The notes beneath the pieces were generated by a model. That model had not been told where the DNA came from. It was given only the letters and a program-made list of their open reading frames with translations, and ran no database searches. The translations under genes and the position numbers were made by a program. A stretch of DNA of 43,198 nt from Chryseobacterium sp. 39-10 (GTDB lineage: Bacteria; Bacteroidota; Bacteroidia; Flavobacteriales; Weeksellaceae): assembly GCA_001898255.1 (NCBI GenBank), contig MKTK01000026.1:22775-65972 (forward strand), read 5' to 3'. Shown in pieces: positions 35,692-43,198 of the stretch. Position 1 is the stretch's first letter. Every line of letters begins with the position of its first letter.

Positions 35692-36834
35692 ATGAAAACA
35701 AAATTAATATTGCTATTACTGCTCGGTTGGGCAGGAGTAGTGTGGGGGTAGGAAAATACTATTGATATTGCCAAAGCAAAGATTGTTGAAAAGGGAGAAA
35801 AGATAGACTCTCTTAATCAAAGGATGCAAGCTTTAAATAGAGAATTGCAAAGCACGAGATTAGGTAACGACCAACAACTTTCAAAATTAAAAGATCAACT
35901 CAGAACAGTTGAAAAAGCTCAAAAAATGATTGAAGATAGAGAATTGGAAATTTATCAGAAGAACCTCTATATATCATTAGTATCGTTACACACCATAAAA
36001 CAAGATTTGAATGTAGTAAACTTATTAAATTCTACAAAGAAATTTTACAGTAATCTCAAAAGTGTTGGAAATCCAAAAGATTACCCTGAGTTTAATAATT
36101 GGTTGGTAGGTTTCAAACAAGAAATAGAACGCAAGAAGAAAAAAGATGCAAACTTATATCTTCTAAACTTGTTATTGAATGAAAAAAACGTTCTGACATT
36201 AACAAATTCTATCCCTACGTTGAGTTATTTTACTACAGGCATTTCTTCATATATAAGTTCGATTTCAGAGAATAATAAAAAGACTATTACTGAAGGACAG
36301 AATATGCTTATTTTAATATTGAAATTAGAAGAATTTAACAAGGTTGGATTTGAAAATAATGAGTTTTTATCTACAAATAAATTACAAGAAATAGAAACTT
36401 TGTATAATGAAATTCTTGAATCTCAGCTCAACTCTATTAATGAGAATGTAAATGATTTTTCTTTAAATAGAAAAGGAAGTACTAATTCTATTTTAAATTA
36501 TTACACAGTTTTGGAAGAAAAATCTAAAACTTATGTAGTAAATCTTAAAGGAAAAAATCCTAATTGGAAATCTGAAATAAACAAACTATTATTTGCAACT
36601 CAATCATTTAATTCGGAGTTCGGGACTCTTCTTTTAAAAATCAAAGAAGAGATGGATAGTTATGTTGAAATATTAAAAAAATATGAAAATGATGAAACTA
36701 TTGGAAAAAAAGTTCACTTAACATTGAAAGATTTATATGTTATGCAAAAAGATTTTGATACTACATACAAACCTAAACAATATCTTTTAAATGTTAATCA
36801 AATGTATTTAACACCTCAGAATAAAAACAACATT
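35692..36834 (+). pseudogene. Secreted coiled-coil protein interrupted by an amber codon
   Basis: From ATG 35692 the frame reads KTKLILLLLLGWAGVVWG, a signal peptide, then TAG at 35749-35751, then continues open for 361 codons (ENTIDIAKAKIVEKGEKI onward). CAG to TAG at a signal-peptidase junction (VWG-Q) explains it with a single change. The mature part is helical and charged (SLNQRMQALNRELQS, LSKLKDQLRTVEKAQKM) with no recognised family. Translation could restart at the ATG at 35824, but without export. Downstream the frame runs without a stop into the next gene, so the original terminus is unclear. Amber codons end other genes here (tatA, rhodanese), so readthrough is unlikely. Confidence 0.65.
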
Positions 36835-37572
36835 ATGAAAAAACATATTATACTATTCGTGCTACTATGTTTTTGTAACTCTGTTCAAGCACAAAAAAAG
36901 CAGGTCAATACCAAACCCCAACCAACAACAGTAAAACCTAAAACAGCCATACCCGATAATTTTGAAAGTATTTCAAAATTATTACAAGACGGAAAAATTA
37001 CTTTGTATGATGCGTACAATGCACAAGTGGATATAATTAATAAAATTCAGAAAAGCACATTTAACAAGCAAGTACCCGTGCAAACAGAGAACAAAAAAAT
37101 TGTTTATCATACGATACTTCCTGTTGATAGTCCCGTAATATTTAATCTTAATGACAGAAGTATAGCATTTATAACATCAGCAAAATCGGAAAAATCAGAA
37201 ATTTCCAAGAAAATATATCCCCAGATTATTTTTAATTTAAGTTCAAATGATGAAATAAAAATATTAGCATATAAAGAAGTGTATGGTGAAATTACTGATA
37301 TTATCGTACAACTTCCTGAAGCTACAGAGCGTGTTGTTCTTGATGATAAAGGCGATATAATGCCATATCCATATACACGTAAAGAGAAAACGGTATATTT
37401 TTCTTATCTCAGTAATGATATAAATGCTCAAAAAAAACTTATGAACGCTATTAAAAATATAATTCTGCTTGTAAACTCCGATGTTGATTCGGATAATCCT
37501 AATAAAAAAACCCAAGTTACAACTACAGAGGATGATAAAGGAATGCGTATCGCTTTTAAACAGGAAAATTAA
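36835..37572 (+). CDS. Secreted hypothetical protein, in frame with the preceding gene
   Basis: 245 residues from the ATG at 36835. The start KKHIILFVLLCFCNSVQAQ is a signal peptide, so this is a separate gene although no stop codon separates it from the upstream frame (the combined frame 35824-37572 would be 582 residues with a signal peptide buried at residue 338). An AT-rich stretch before this ATG fits translation initiation in this group. The mature part begins KKQVNTKPQPTTVKPKTA (low complexity) and continues with a helical-strand region (NFESISKLLQDGKITLYDAY). No family is recognised. Confidence 0.55.
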   Translation: MKKHIILFVLLCFCNSVQAQKKQVNTKPQPTTVKPKTAIPDNFESISKLLQDGKITLYDAYNAQVDIINKIQKSTFNKQVPVQTENKKIVYHTILPVDSPVIFNLNDRSIAFITSAKSEKSEISKKIYPQIIFNLSSNDEIKILAYKEVYGEITDIIVQLPEATERVVLDDKGDIMPYPYTRKEKTVYFSYLSNDINAQKKLMNAIKNIILLVNSDVDSDNPNKKTQVTTTEDDKGMRIAFKQEN

Positions 37573-37584
37573 AAAATCAACACT

Positions 37585-37655
37585 ATGAAAAACAAATTAT
37601 ACTATTCACAATATTTATAGCTTAAAACCATTTTTCTATTGTGTATGCTCAATAA
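37585..37655 (+). pseudogene. Possible remnant of a further signal-peptide gene
   Basis: ATGAAAAACAAATTA at 37585 ends at TAG after 11 codons. Shifting frame from about 37604 gives FTIFIA, then a TAA, then NHFSIVYAQ and TAA at 37653-37655. The pattern resembles a degraded signal peptide (the A-Q cleavage region is like those of its neighbours) without a mature protein. The evidence is weak. Confidence 0.35.
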
Positions 37656-37673
37656 AAAACTGATTTTTAAAAT

Positions 37674-38123
37674 ATGCAATCTCGCTTCACAGACCAAAAC
37701 AAACTTGCCTCAGATTTCTATGCAGAAGTTTGGGTGGCTTGTCCTGTTTGCAGTAAAAAAGCCGTTGCCAAAACATTCTTAGAAAAGAAAGCCGCAAGAT
37801 TGCAATGCCAAAATTGCGGCTACAACAAAGAAACTTCCATAGAATCAAAATTAAAAATAATCGGAGATACCGCAGAATGTTTAGATTCTGCCAATTCGTT
37901 TTTCGGCGCAGAACTTTGGCTGAAATACCCATTCAAAAACAATTTTTTTATTGCTTACAACGGAGAAGAGTTAGAATATCTGGAACAGTACATTTCTGCC
38001 GGATTGCGTGAACATAATAATAGAACAGGTTTCACATTGTTGGAAAAACTCCCAAAATTCTACCACGAAGCGAAGAATAGAGAATCGCTATTGAAGATTA
38101 TTAATAAATTGAAGTATAAGTAA
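37674..38123 (+). CDS. Zinc-ribbon hypothetical protein
   Basis: 149 residues with a four-cysteine zinc ribbon: CPVC at residues 23-26 and CQNC at residues 45-48, followed by a mixed domain containing ELWLKYPFKNNFFIAYNGEELEYLEQYISAGLRE and ending LLKIINKLKYK. There is no signal peptide, so it is cytoplasmic. The ribbon suggests metal binding, nucleic-acid or protein contacts; the exact function is unknown. It points toward dnaK, with a terminator hairpin between them. Confidence 0.75.
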   Translation: MQSRFTDQNKLASDFYAEVWVACPVCSKKAVAKTFLEKKAARLQCQNCGYNKETSIESKLKIIGDTAECLDSANSFFGAELWLKYPFKNNFFIAYNGEELEYLEQYISAGLREHNNRTGFTLLEKLPKFYHEAKNRESLLKIINKLKYK

Positions 38124-38186
38124 TTGAAACCCAAGGATGAAATTTAAAATAAAACAAACCGAAAATTTATTACTTCACACTTTAAC

Positions 38187-38224
38187 AAAAAAAATCGCTG
38201 TAAACATTACGTTTACAGCGATTT
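38187..38224 (-). terminator. Terminator of dnaK
   Basis: AAATCGCTGTAAAC (38192-38205) pairs with GTTTACAGCGATTT (38211-38224); on the minus strand it runs into eight T. Confidence 0.9.
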
Positions 38225-38266
38225 GCTAATTTATTTCAATCGATATTAATCAATGATAATTGCTAC

Positions 38267-40162
38267 TTACTTCACTTCTTCGAAGTCGGCATCCTGAACA
38301 TCGTCTGCACCGCCATTAGCAGCACCTCCTTGTTGTTGTCCAGCATCTGGTCCTGCTTGTTGACCTTGCGCATACATTTCTTCTGAAGCCGCCATCCAAG
38401 CTGCATCTAAAGCTTCTGTTTTGGTTTTAGTGGCATCAAAATCTTTAGCATCGAAAGATGTTTTAAGATCTGCTGCTGCCTTTTCAATAGCCGCTTTTTT
38501 ATCAGCCGAAAGTTTGTCTCCAAATTCCTTCAACTGTTTTTCGGTTTGGAAGATCAATCCGTCTGCTTTGTTGTAAACCTCAACTTCCTCTTTTTTCTTA
38601 GCATCGGCTGCAGAGTTCTCTTGCGCTTCTTTTTTCATTCTTTCGATTTCTGCATCAGAAAGACCTGAAGACGCTTGTATTTTAATCGATTGCTCTTTAC
38701 CGGTTCCTTTATCTTTCGCAGAAACGCTCAAGATACCGTTCGCATCAATATCGAAAGTTACTTCAATTTGAGGAACACCTCTCGGTGCAGGTGGAATGTC
38801 GGTCAGGTCAAATTTACCAATTTCCTTATTATCATTGAACATCGGTCTTTCACCTTGCCCTACTCTAATGCTTACTGCTGGCTGGTTATCGCTGGCTGTA
38901 GAGAACACTTCAGATTTTTTGGTTGGGATGGTGGTATTGGCATCAATTAATTTGGTGAATACAGATCCCATAGTTTCGATTCCCAATGAAAGCGGAGTTA
39001 CATCAAGCAACAATACATCTTTCACGTCACCGGTTAAAACTCCACCTTGAATAGCGGCTCCTACAGCAACTACCTCATCTGGGTTCACCCCTTTTGAAGG
39101 TTTCTTACCGAAGAATTTTTCTACTTGTTCCTGAATGATTGGGATACGGGTAGAACCTCCTACCAAGATCACCTCATCGATATCCGATGTTGACAAACCT
39201 GCATCTGCCAATGCTTTTTTACAAGGATCCATAGAACGTCTAACCAAATCTGAGGAAAGCTGTTCGAATTTTGCTCTTGTTAATGTTTTCACCAAGTGCT
39301 TAGGACCTGATGCGGTTGCTGTAATATAAGGAAGGTTAATCTCTGTTTGTGATGCTGCAGACAATTCGATTTTCGCTTTTTCTGCGGCTTCTTTCAAACG
39401 TTGAAGTGCGATGGCATCTGCTTTTAAATCTACACCTTCTTCATTTTTAAATTCATCGACCAACCAGTTGATGATGACATCATCAAAATCATCACCACCC
39501 AAGTGCGTATCACCGTTGGTTGATAATACTTCGAAAACACCATCTCCTAAATCCAAGATAGAAATATCGAAAGTACCTCCTCCTAAGTCGTACACTGCAA
39601 TCTTCTGGTCTTTATGGTTTTTATCTAAACCGTAAGCTAATGCGGCTGCAGTAGGCTCATTGATAATTCTCTCCACTTTAAGCCCAGCAATTTCACCAGC
39701 TTCTTTGGTTGCCTGCCGTTGTGCATCGTTGAAGTAAGCCGGAACGGTAATTACTGCTCTTGTTACTTCCTGACCCAGATAATCTTCTGCCGTTTTTTTC
39801 ATTTTCTGCAAAATCATTGCTGAAATTTCCTGCGGTGTATACTCTCTGTCGTCAATTTTCACTTTAATGGTATCATTGGGCCCCGAAACTACAGTATAAG
39901 GAACTCTTGATACTTCGTTGGCATCATCTTTAAAATGAGTACCGATAAATCTTTTAATCGAATATACGGTATTGTGCGGGTTAGTAACGGCCTGTCTTTT
40001 TGCAGGGTCGCCAACCAATCTTTCTCCGTCTTTCGTAAATGCTACCACAGAAGGGGTTGTTCTTTTTCCTTCTGCATTAGGAATAACAACAGGGTCTTTA
40101 CCCTCCATTACGGCAACACAAGAGTTGGTTGTTCCTAAGTCGATTCCAATTATTTTGCTCAT
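38267..40162 (-). CDS. dnaK: Chaperone DnaK (Hsp70)
   Basis: Folds and holds client proteins with ATP. The 631 residues include the start [34 protein letters not shown], the phosphate-2 block [15 protein letters not shown], and [14 protein letters not shown]. The substrate domain (about 390-510) and the lid (about 510-600) are followed by a glycine/glutamine-rich tail and the canonical DADFEEVK end, where the EEVK is the usual conserved tip. All family blocks look intact and the length is standard. A terminator follows it and an unusual TGTCA repeat lies in the upstream region. Confidence 0.98.
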   Translation of the reverse strand: MSKIIGIDLGTTNSCVAVMEGKDPVVIPNAEGKRTTPSVVAFTKDGERLVGDPAKRQAVTNPHNTVYSIKRFIGTHFKDDANEVSRVPYTVVSGPNDTIKVKIDDREYTPQEISAMILQKMKKTAEDYLGQEVTRAVITVPAYFNDAQRQATKEAGEIAGLKVERIINEPTAAALAYGLDKNHKDQKIAVYDLGGGTFDISILDLGDGVFEVLSTNGDTHLGGDDFDDVIINWLVDEFKNEEGVDLKADAIALQRLKEAAEKAKIELSAASQTEINLPYITATASGPKHLVKTLTRAKFEQLSSDLVRRSMDPCKKALADAGLSTSDIDEVILVGGSTRIPIIQEQVEKFFGKKPSKGVNPDEVVAVGAAIQGGVLTGDVKDVLLLDVTPLSLGIETMGSVFTKLIDANTTIPTKKSEVFSTASDNQPAVSIRVGQGERPMFNDNKEIGKFDLTDIPPAPRGVPQIEVTFDIDANGILSVSAKDKGTGKEQSIKIQASSGLSDAEIERMKKEAQENSAADAKKKEEVEVYNKADGLIFQTEKQLKEFGDKLSADKKAAIEKAAADLKTSFDAKDFDATKTKTEALDAAWMAASEEMYAQGQQAGPDAGQQQGGAANGGADDVQDADFEEVK

Positions 40163-40240
40163 ATTATATATTTTTTTATTAATTCTTAATTTTTAAGATT
40201 TGTTACTCCATTCTCCAATTTTGTGCCGATACCAGAATTA

Positions 40241-40254
40241 TGACAAATTGACAG
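40241..40254 (-). promoter_or_regulatory. TGTCA direct repeat upstream of dnaK
   Basis: The minus strand reads CTGTCAATTTGTCA, two TGTCA copies spaced by three nt, about 80 nt before the dnaK ATG. No clear TAnnTTTG element lies between it and the ATG, so dnaK may use a different promoter or a stress regulator acting through these repeats (inference). Confidence 0.35.
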
Positions 40255-40256
40255 CA

Positions 40257-40290
40257 CAAAAAAACGCCAGCCCATTTTAGGACTGACGTT
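40257..40290 (-). terminator. Terminator of the c-type cytochrome gene
   Basis: AACGCCAGCCC (40263-40273) and GGACTGACGTT (40280-40290) pair on the minus-strand RNA using two G-U pairs, and a run of T follows. Confidence 0.8.
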
Positions 40291-40310
40291 GATTTTCACA
40301 CGTGCTTATT

Positions 40311-40691
40311 TCATTTTTTCAGTGTCAGTATATATTCTACCATTTTCTTAGCGGTCTCTTTACTCATTCCCGCATGTGGGGTCATGGGAACCTCGCCCCA
40401 GTTTCCTTTACCTCCTTCGATAATTTTGGCAGCAAGCTTATCCACATCCGCATTGGTATACTTATCGGCTACCTCTTGGTAGCTTGGGCCTACCAGTTTA
40501 GTATCCATTTTATGGCAGGTTAGGCAGTCTGCTCCTTCGATTAGGGCAAGACCTTCGTTTTTTCCTGAAGCCGCGTTGCCTGCATTAGCCACCGGTTCAG
40601 GCAACATTACATTGCTTTCCTGATTGGTTGTACTTTGCTGGGTGCATGAAATTACCGATAAAAAAACACTGAGAATCAAAAATTTATTCAT
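40311..40691 (-). CDS. c-type cytochrome lipoprotein, divergent from the nos operon
   Basis: 126 residues from the ATG at 40691. A lipoprotein signal (NKFLILSVFLSVISC) is followed by a short linker and a single-heme cytochrome c domain: heme motif CLTCH (in EGADCLTCHKMDTKLVGPSY), the helix VADKYTNADVDKLAAKI and the sixth-ligand methionine, probably in PMTPH. It is an electron carrier of the c551/c552 kind. The gene is read away from the cytochrome-nosZ operon across a shared 146-nt promoter region, so it may supply electrons to NosZ or a related respiratory chain. The frame to 40715 overlaps the promoter elements and is not used. Confidence 0.88.
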   Translation of the reverse strand: MNKFLILSVFLSVISCTQQSTTNQESNVMLPEPVANAGNAASGKNEGLALIEGADCLTCHKMDTKLVGPSYQEVADKYTNADVDKLAAKIIEGGKGNWGEVPMTPHAGMSKETAKKMVEYILTLKK

Positions 40692-40699
40692 AACTTTAA

Positions 40700-40722
40700 C
40701 AAACTTAATAAGCACAAACTTA
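40700..40722 (-). promoter_or_regulatory. Two -7 elements of the divergent cytochrome gene
   Basis: The minus strand carries TAAGTTTG at 40700-40707 (8 nt before the ATG) and TAAGTTTG at 40715-40722 (23 nt before the ATG). Confidence 0.5.
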
Positions 40723-40769
40723 CTACTTTTTTCTGGAACAATTACGCAAGATAAATGTCATTAAAAAGG

Positions 40770-40785
40770 TATGACTGTAATCATA
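40770..40785 (+). promoter_or_regulatory. Fnr/Crp-type palindrome of the cytochrome-nosZ operon
   Basis: TATGA-N6-TCATA with perfect half-sites, ending 22 nt before the -7 element TACCTTTG at 40808. Counting the ATGA-N6-TCAT core gives a spacing of 23 nt, one more than the Crp sites of the RND cluster. It suggests anaerobic or nitrogen-oxide control by a Crp/Fnr protein. Confidence 0.55.
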
Positions 40786-40807
40786 TAACCTTACCTTCAA
40801 TCTTAGG

Positions 40808-40815
40808 TACCTTTG
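40808..40815 (+). promoter_or_regulatory. -7 promoter element of the cytochrome-nosZ operon
   Basis: TACCTTTG matches TAnnTTTG, 22 nt before the ATG at 40838. No -33 box is visible. Confidence 0.6.
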
Positions 40816-40837
40816 GGAAATATAAAATTATTAAGAT

Positions 40838-41335
40838 ATGAAATACTTACAAATTCTTGCCACCGCGGCATTCAGTTTTGCATTATTTTCTTGTGGAGGC
40901 GATAACAAATCAGAATCGATCCCAACTGCATCATCCGGGGCTTCTGCTGCTACAGAAAGCGCAGCTCCCGCAGCTTCTAATCCTTCTACTTACGACCCCA
41001 AAAGAGGCCTTGGTCCCCACGAAAACGTAGATGTCAGCAAGTTTGATCCCGCCATGGCAGCAGCCGGTAAAAAAATTGCCGAAGTAAAATGTACTTCTTG
41101 CCACAAACCAACCGATGAAAAATTGGTGGGTCCTGGCTGGAAGGGAGTTACTAAAAAACAAACACCAGAATGGATCATGAACTTCATCTCTAATCCCGAT
41201 CCTATGATTAATGTGGATCCTGAACTTCAGAAACAGCTTGAGCTTTGCTTGGTAAGAATGCCTAATCAGGGGCTAAACGAGACCGAAGCACGTGAAGTGT
41301 TGGAGTATATGCGCGAGATTGATGGCGCTAAATAA
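40838..41335 (+). CDS. Cytochrome c lipoprotein of the nos operon
   Basis: 165 residues. The lipobox SCGG (FALFSCGGDN) marks a lipoprotein; a flexible serine/alanine/proline linker (residues 24-55) precedes a single-heme domain with CTSCH (EVKCTSCHKPTDEKLVGPGW) and a probable methionine ligand in LVRMPNQGLNETEA. A cytochrome of this kind directly before nosZ is characteristic of clade II nos clusters in Bacteroidetes, where it probably delivers electrons to the CuA site of NosZ (known arrangement, with the electron path inferred). The nosZ ATG follows after 34 nt. Confidence 0.88.
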   Translation: MKYLQILATAAFSFALFSCGGDNKSESIPTASSGASAATESAAPAASNPSTYDPKRGLGPHENVDVSKFDPAMAAAGKKIAEVKCTSCHKPTDEKLVGPGWKGVTKKQTPEWIMNFISNPDPMINVDPELQKQLELCLVRMPNQGLNETEAREVLEYMREIDGAK

Positions 41336-41369
41336 ATTGTTACCCTAATATAATTTAATATAAATCGTA

Positions 41370-43198
41370 ATGAAAAGTTTAAAAATTTTTGGGCTTTCGG
41401 CAATTGCCATGCTATTGACCATGACCGGATGTAAACCAAAAGGAACCGAAAACGCCGTAAGTGGTGATGCCGCAGAACGCGTCTATGTAGCGCCCGGTAA
41501 ATATGATGAGCTGTACAACTTCGTGAGTGGAGGATTCAACGGACAAGTGAACGTCTATGGACTGCCAAGTGGCCGGTTACTGAAAGTTCTTCCAGTATTT
41601 GCACAAAACCCGGAAAACGGATACGGCTACAGCGAGGAAACAAAACCCATGTTAGAAACCTCCCATGGATTTATTCCTTGGGATGATCAGCATCACTTGG
41701 AACTTTCAAAAACCAATGGAGAAATAGACGGCAGATGGCTCTTTGCTAATGCTAACAATACGCCACGAGTTGCCCGCCTTGACCTAAAAACCTTTAAAAC
41801 AGCAGAAATTCTTGAAATTCCGAATTCTGCCGGTAACCACTCTTCTCCTTTCATCACCGAAAATACCGAATATGTGGTTGCAGGAACCAGATTTGCAGTT
41901 CCTACGGATGATGCCAATGGAGACGTACCTATTAACTCTTTTAAAGAAAATTTTAAAGGTGTAGTTTCTTTTATCGGTGTTAACCAGCAAACTGGGGATA
42001 TGGATCTTTCTTTCCAGATAGAAGCTCCTGGAATCAACTTTGACCTGTCTCATGCCGGGAAAGGCAAATCGCACGACTGGTTCTTCTTCTCTTGCTATAA
42101 TTCAGAAAAAGCCAATACATTATTGGAAGTAAACGCGTCTCAAAACGATAAAGACTTCATCATGGCCATCAACTGGAAAAAAGCAGCCGAACTGGCAAAA
42201 GCAGGAAAAGGAAGAATGGTGAACACTCAGTTTGCCCATAACAAATATGATGAAAACACCCACATGGCGACCTCTACCATGGAAAAACAAGTAAGGGTTC
42301 TTTCTGTAGAAGATATGAAAGGGGCAATGTACCTTATTCCATGTCCTAAATCGCCACACGGTTGTGATGTGGATCCTACTGGTGAATATATCATCGGATC
42401 AGGCAAATTGGCAGCGTTAATCCCTGTTTTCAGCTTCGATAAAATTCAGAAAGCCATTGCTGACAATGCTTTCAGCGGAAATTATGACGGCGTACAGGTT
42501 ATTAAATACGAAGCCGCCCTGCACGGTGAAGTACAAAAACCAGGTTTAGGGCCACTCCACACCGAGTTTGACGGTAAGGGAAATGCCTACACTTCAATGT
42601 TCGTTTCCTCTGAAGTGGTGAAATGGAACATTAAAGATTTAAAAGTGCTCGACCGACAACCTACCTTCTACTCCGTAGGACACTTAATGGTTCCAGGTGG
42701 AGATACCAAAAAACCTTACGGTAAATACCTCGTTGCTTACAACAAAATCACCAAAGACCGCTTTCTGCCCACTGGCCCGGAACTGGCACAATCGGCTCAA
42801 TTGTATGACATTAGTGGTGATAAAATGAAACTGTTGCTCGACTTCCCTACTTTTGGTGAACCTCACTATGCGCAAGCATGTCCAGCAGATCTTCTGTCGA
42901 AAAATCAAGTGAAATTCTTCAAAATTGCTGATAACAAAAACCCTTACGTTACCAAAGGTGAAGCTGAAAGCAAAGTGGTGAGAGAAGGAAATAAAGTGCA
43001 TGTTTATATGACGGCTATCCGTTCCCACTTCGCACCAGACAATATTGAAGGGGTAAGAGTGGGTGATGAAGTGTACTTCCACGTTACCAATCTTGAACAG
43101 GATTGGGATGTGCCACACGGATTTGCAGTAAAAGGAAATCAAAACGCTGAACTCCTCATCATGCCAGGTGAAACATGTACGCTGAAATGGGTTCCTAG
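41370..43198 (+). CDS. nosZ: Nitrous-oxide reductase, clade II (cut by window end)
   Basis: Reduces N2O to N2, the last step of denitrification. 609 residues are visible. The signal peptide (KSLKIFGLSAIAMLLTMTGC) lacks a twin arginine, and its lipobox TMTGC predicts a lipoprotein; Sec export is the mark of clade II. The CuZ-site region DDQHH is at residues 105-109, with further histidine blocks (NHSSPF, DLSHAGKGKSHDW, AHNKYDENTHMA, CPKSPHGCDVDP, LGPLHTEFD). The C-terminal cupredoxin domain begins near VGDEVYFHVTNLEQDWDVPHGF, and the first CuA cysteine is in GETCTLKW just before the end. No disruption is visible. Confidence 0.96.
   Translation, partial: MKSLKIFGLSAIAMLLTMTGCKPKGTENAVSGDAAERVYVAPGKYDELYNFVSGGFNGQVNVYGLPSGRLLKVLPVFAQNPENGYGYSEETKPMLETSHGFIPWDDQHHLELSKTNGEIDGRWLFANANNTPRVARLDLKTFKTAEILEIPNSAGNHSSPFITENTEYVVAGTRFAVPTDDANGDVPINSFKENFKGVVSFIGVNQQTGDMDLSFQIEAPGINFDLSHAGKGKSHDWFFFSCYNSEKANTLLEVNASQNDKDFIMAINWKKAAELAKAGKGRMVNTQFAHNKYDENTHMATSTMEKQVRVLSVEDMKGAMYLIPCPKSPHGCDVDPTGEYIIGSGKLAALIPVFSFDKIQKAIADNAFSGNYDGVQVIKYEAALHGEVQKPGLGPLHTEFDGKGNAYTSMFVSSEVVKWNIKDLKVLDRQPTFYSVGHLMVPGGDTKKPYGKYLVAYNKITKDRFLPTGPELAQSAQLYDISGDKMKLLLDFPTFGEPHYAQACPADLLSKNQVKFFKIADNKNPYVTKGEAESKVVREGNKVHVYMTAIRSHFAPDNIEGVRVGDEVYFHVTNLEQDWDVPHGFAVKGNQNAELLIMPGETCTLKWVP

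Noticed and set aside
35749-35751. Recoded amber codon (pyrrolysine or readthrough)
   Set aside because: Other genes in the window end at TAG, and no recoding context was seen; a simple CAG-to-TAG mutation explains it.

Overview
The window is chromosomal DNA from a member of the Bacteroidota, most likely a Weeksellaceae flavobacterium of the Chryseobacterium/Kaistella type. The evidence is the many start-proximal TAnnTTTG (-7) promoter elements, the absence of Shine-Dalgarno sequences, lipoprotein signals of the S-C-S-S type, typical flavobacterial protein versions (DnaK, DnaG, TyrS, alanine dehydrogenase), and a Sec-exported clade II NosZ. The genus is an inference. No tRNA, rRNA, CRISPR array, insertion sequence or prophage was recognised.

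Layout. 1-8243: housekeeping genes (hisS fragment, an HRDC protein, a short ssb, tyrS, two esterases, clpP, dnaG), with a gene-poor AT-rich stretch at 2981-3672. 8364-18193: metabolism and envelope genes (tsaE, alanine dehydrogenase, L-serine ammonia-lyase, an alpha/beta hydrolase, yceI, glucokinase, an outer-membrane barrel, a rhodanese, queG, lipoproteins). 18223-23478: polA, a PAP2 phosphatase, tatA and an MFS exporter. 23763-32483: a minus-strand cluster holding a Crp/Fnr regulator, rhodanese, OsmC, TolC, HlyD-type adaptor, RND pump, PII-like protein, methyltransferase and DUF2892 protein. The RND gene is broken by an apparent 7-nt deletion. 32829-37655: an accessory, partly decaying region with a LuxR-type regulator, a headless and tailless copy of it, and a plus-strand row of AT-rich genes for secreted proteins, one with an amber codon at the signal-peptide junction. 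37674-40691: a zinc-ribbon protein, dnaK and a c-type cytochrome. 40838-43198: a cytochrome c lipoprotein followed by nosZ (cut by the window end), the start of a nitrous-oxide reduction operon.

How it works together. The Crp/Fnr gene appears to control its neighbours: the promoters of the rhodanese-osmC unit and of the tolC-hlyD-RND unit both carry a GTGA-N6-TTAC site exactly 22 nt upstream of the -7 element, the arrangement expected for class II activation. A related TATGA-N6-TCATA palindrome lies 23 nt upstream of the -7 element of the cytochrome-nosZ operon. Several genes (3685, crp, polA, tatA, the hydrolase at 12545) have a -7 element 3-5 nt before the ATG and are probably leaderless. 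The most unusual parts are the paired operators, the broken RND pump, the decaying array of secreted-protein genes, the DnaG without zinc-ribbon cysteines and the lipoprotein-type NosZ.
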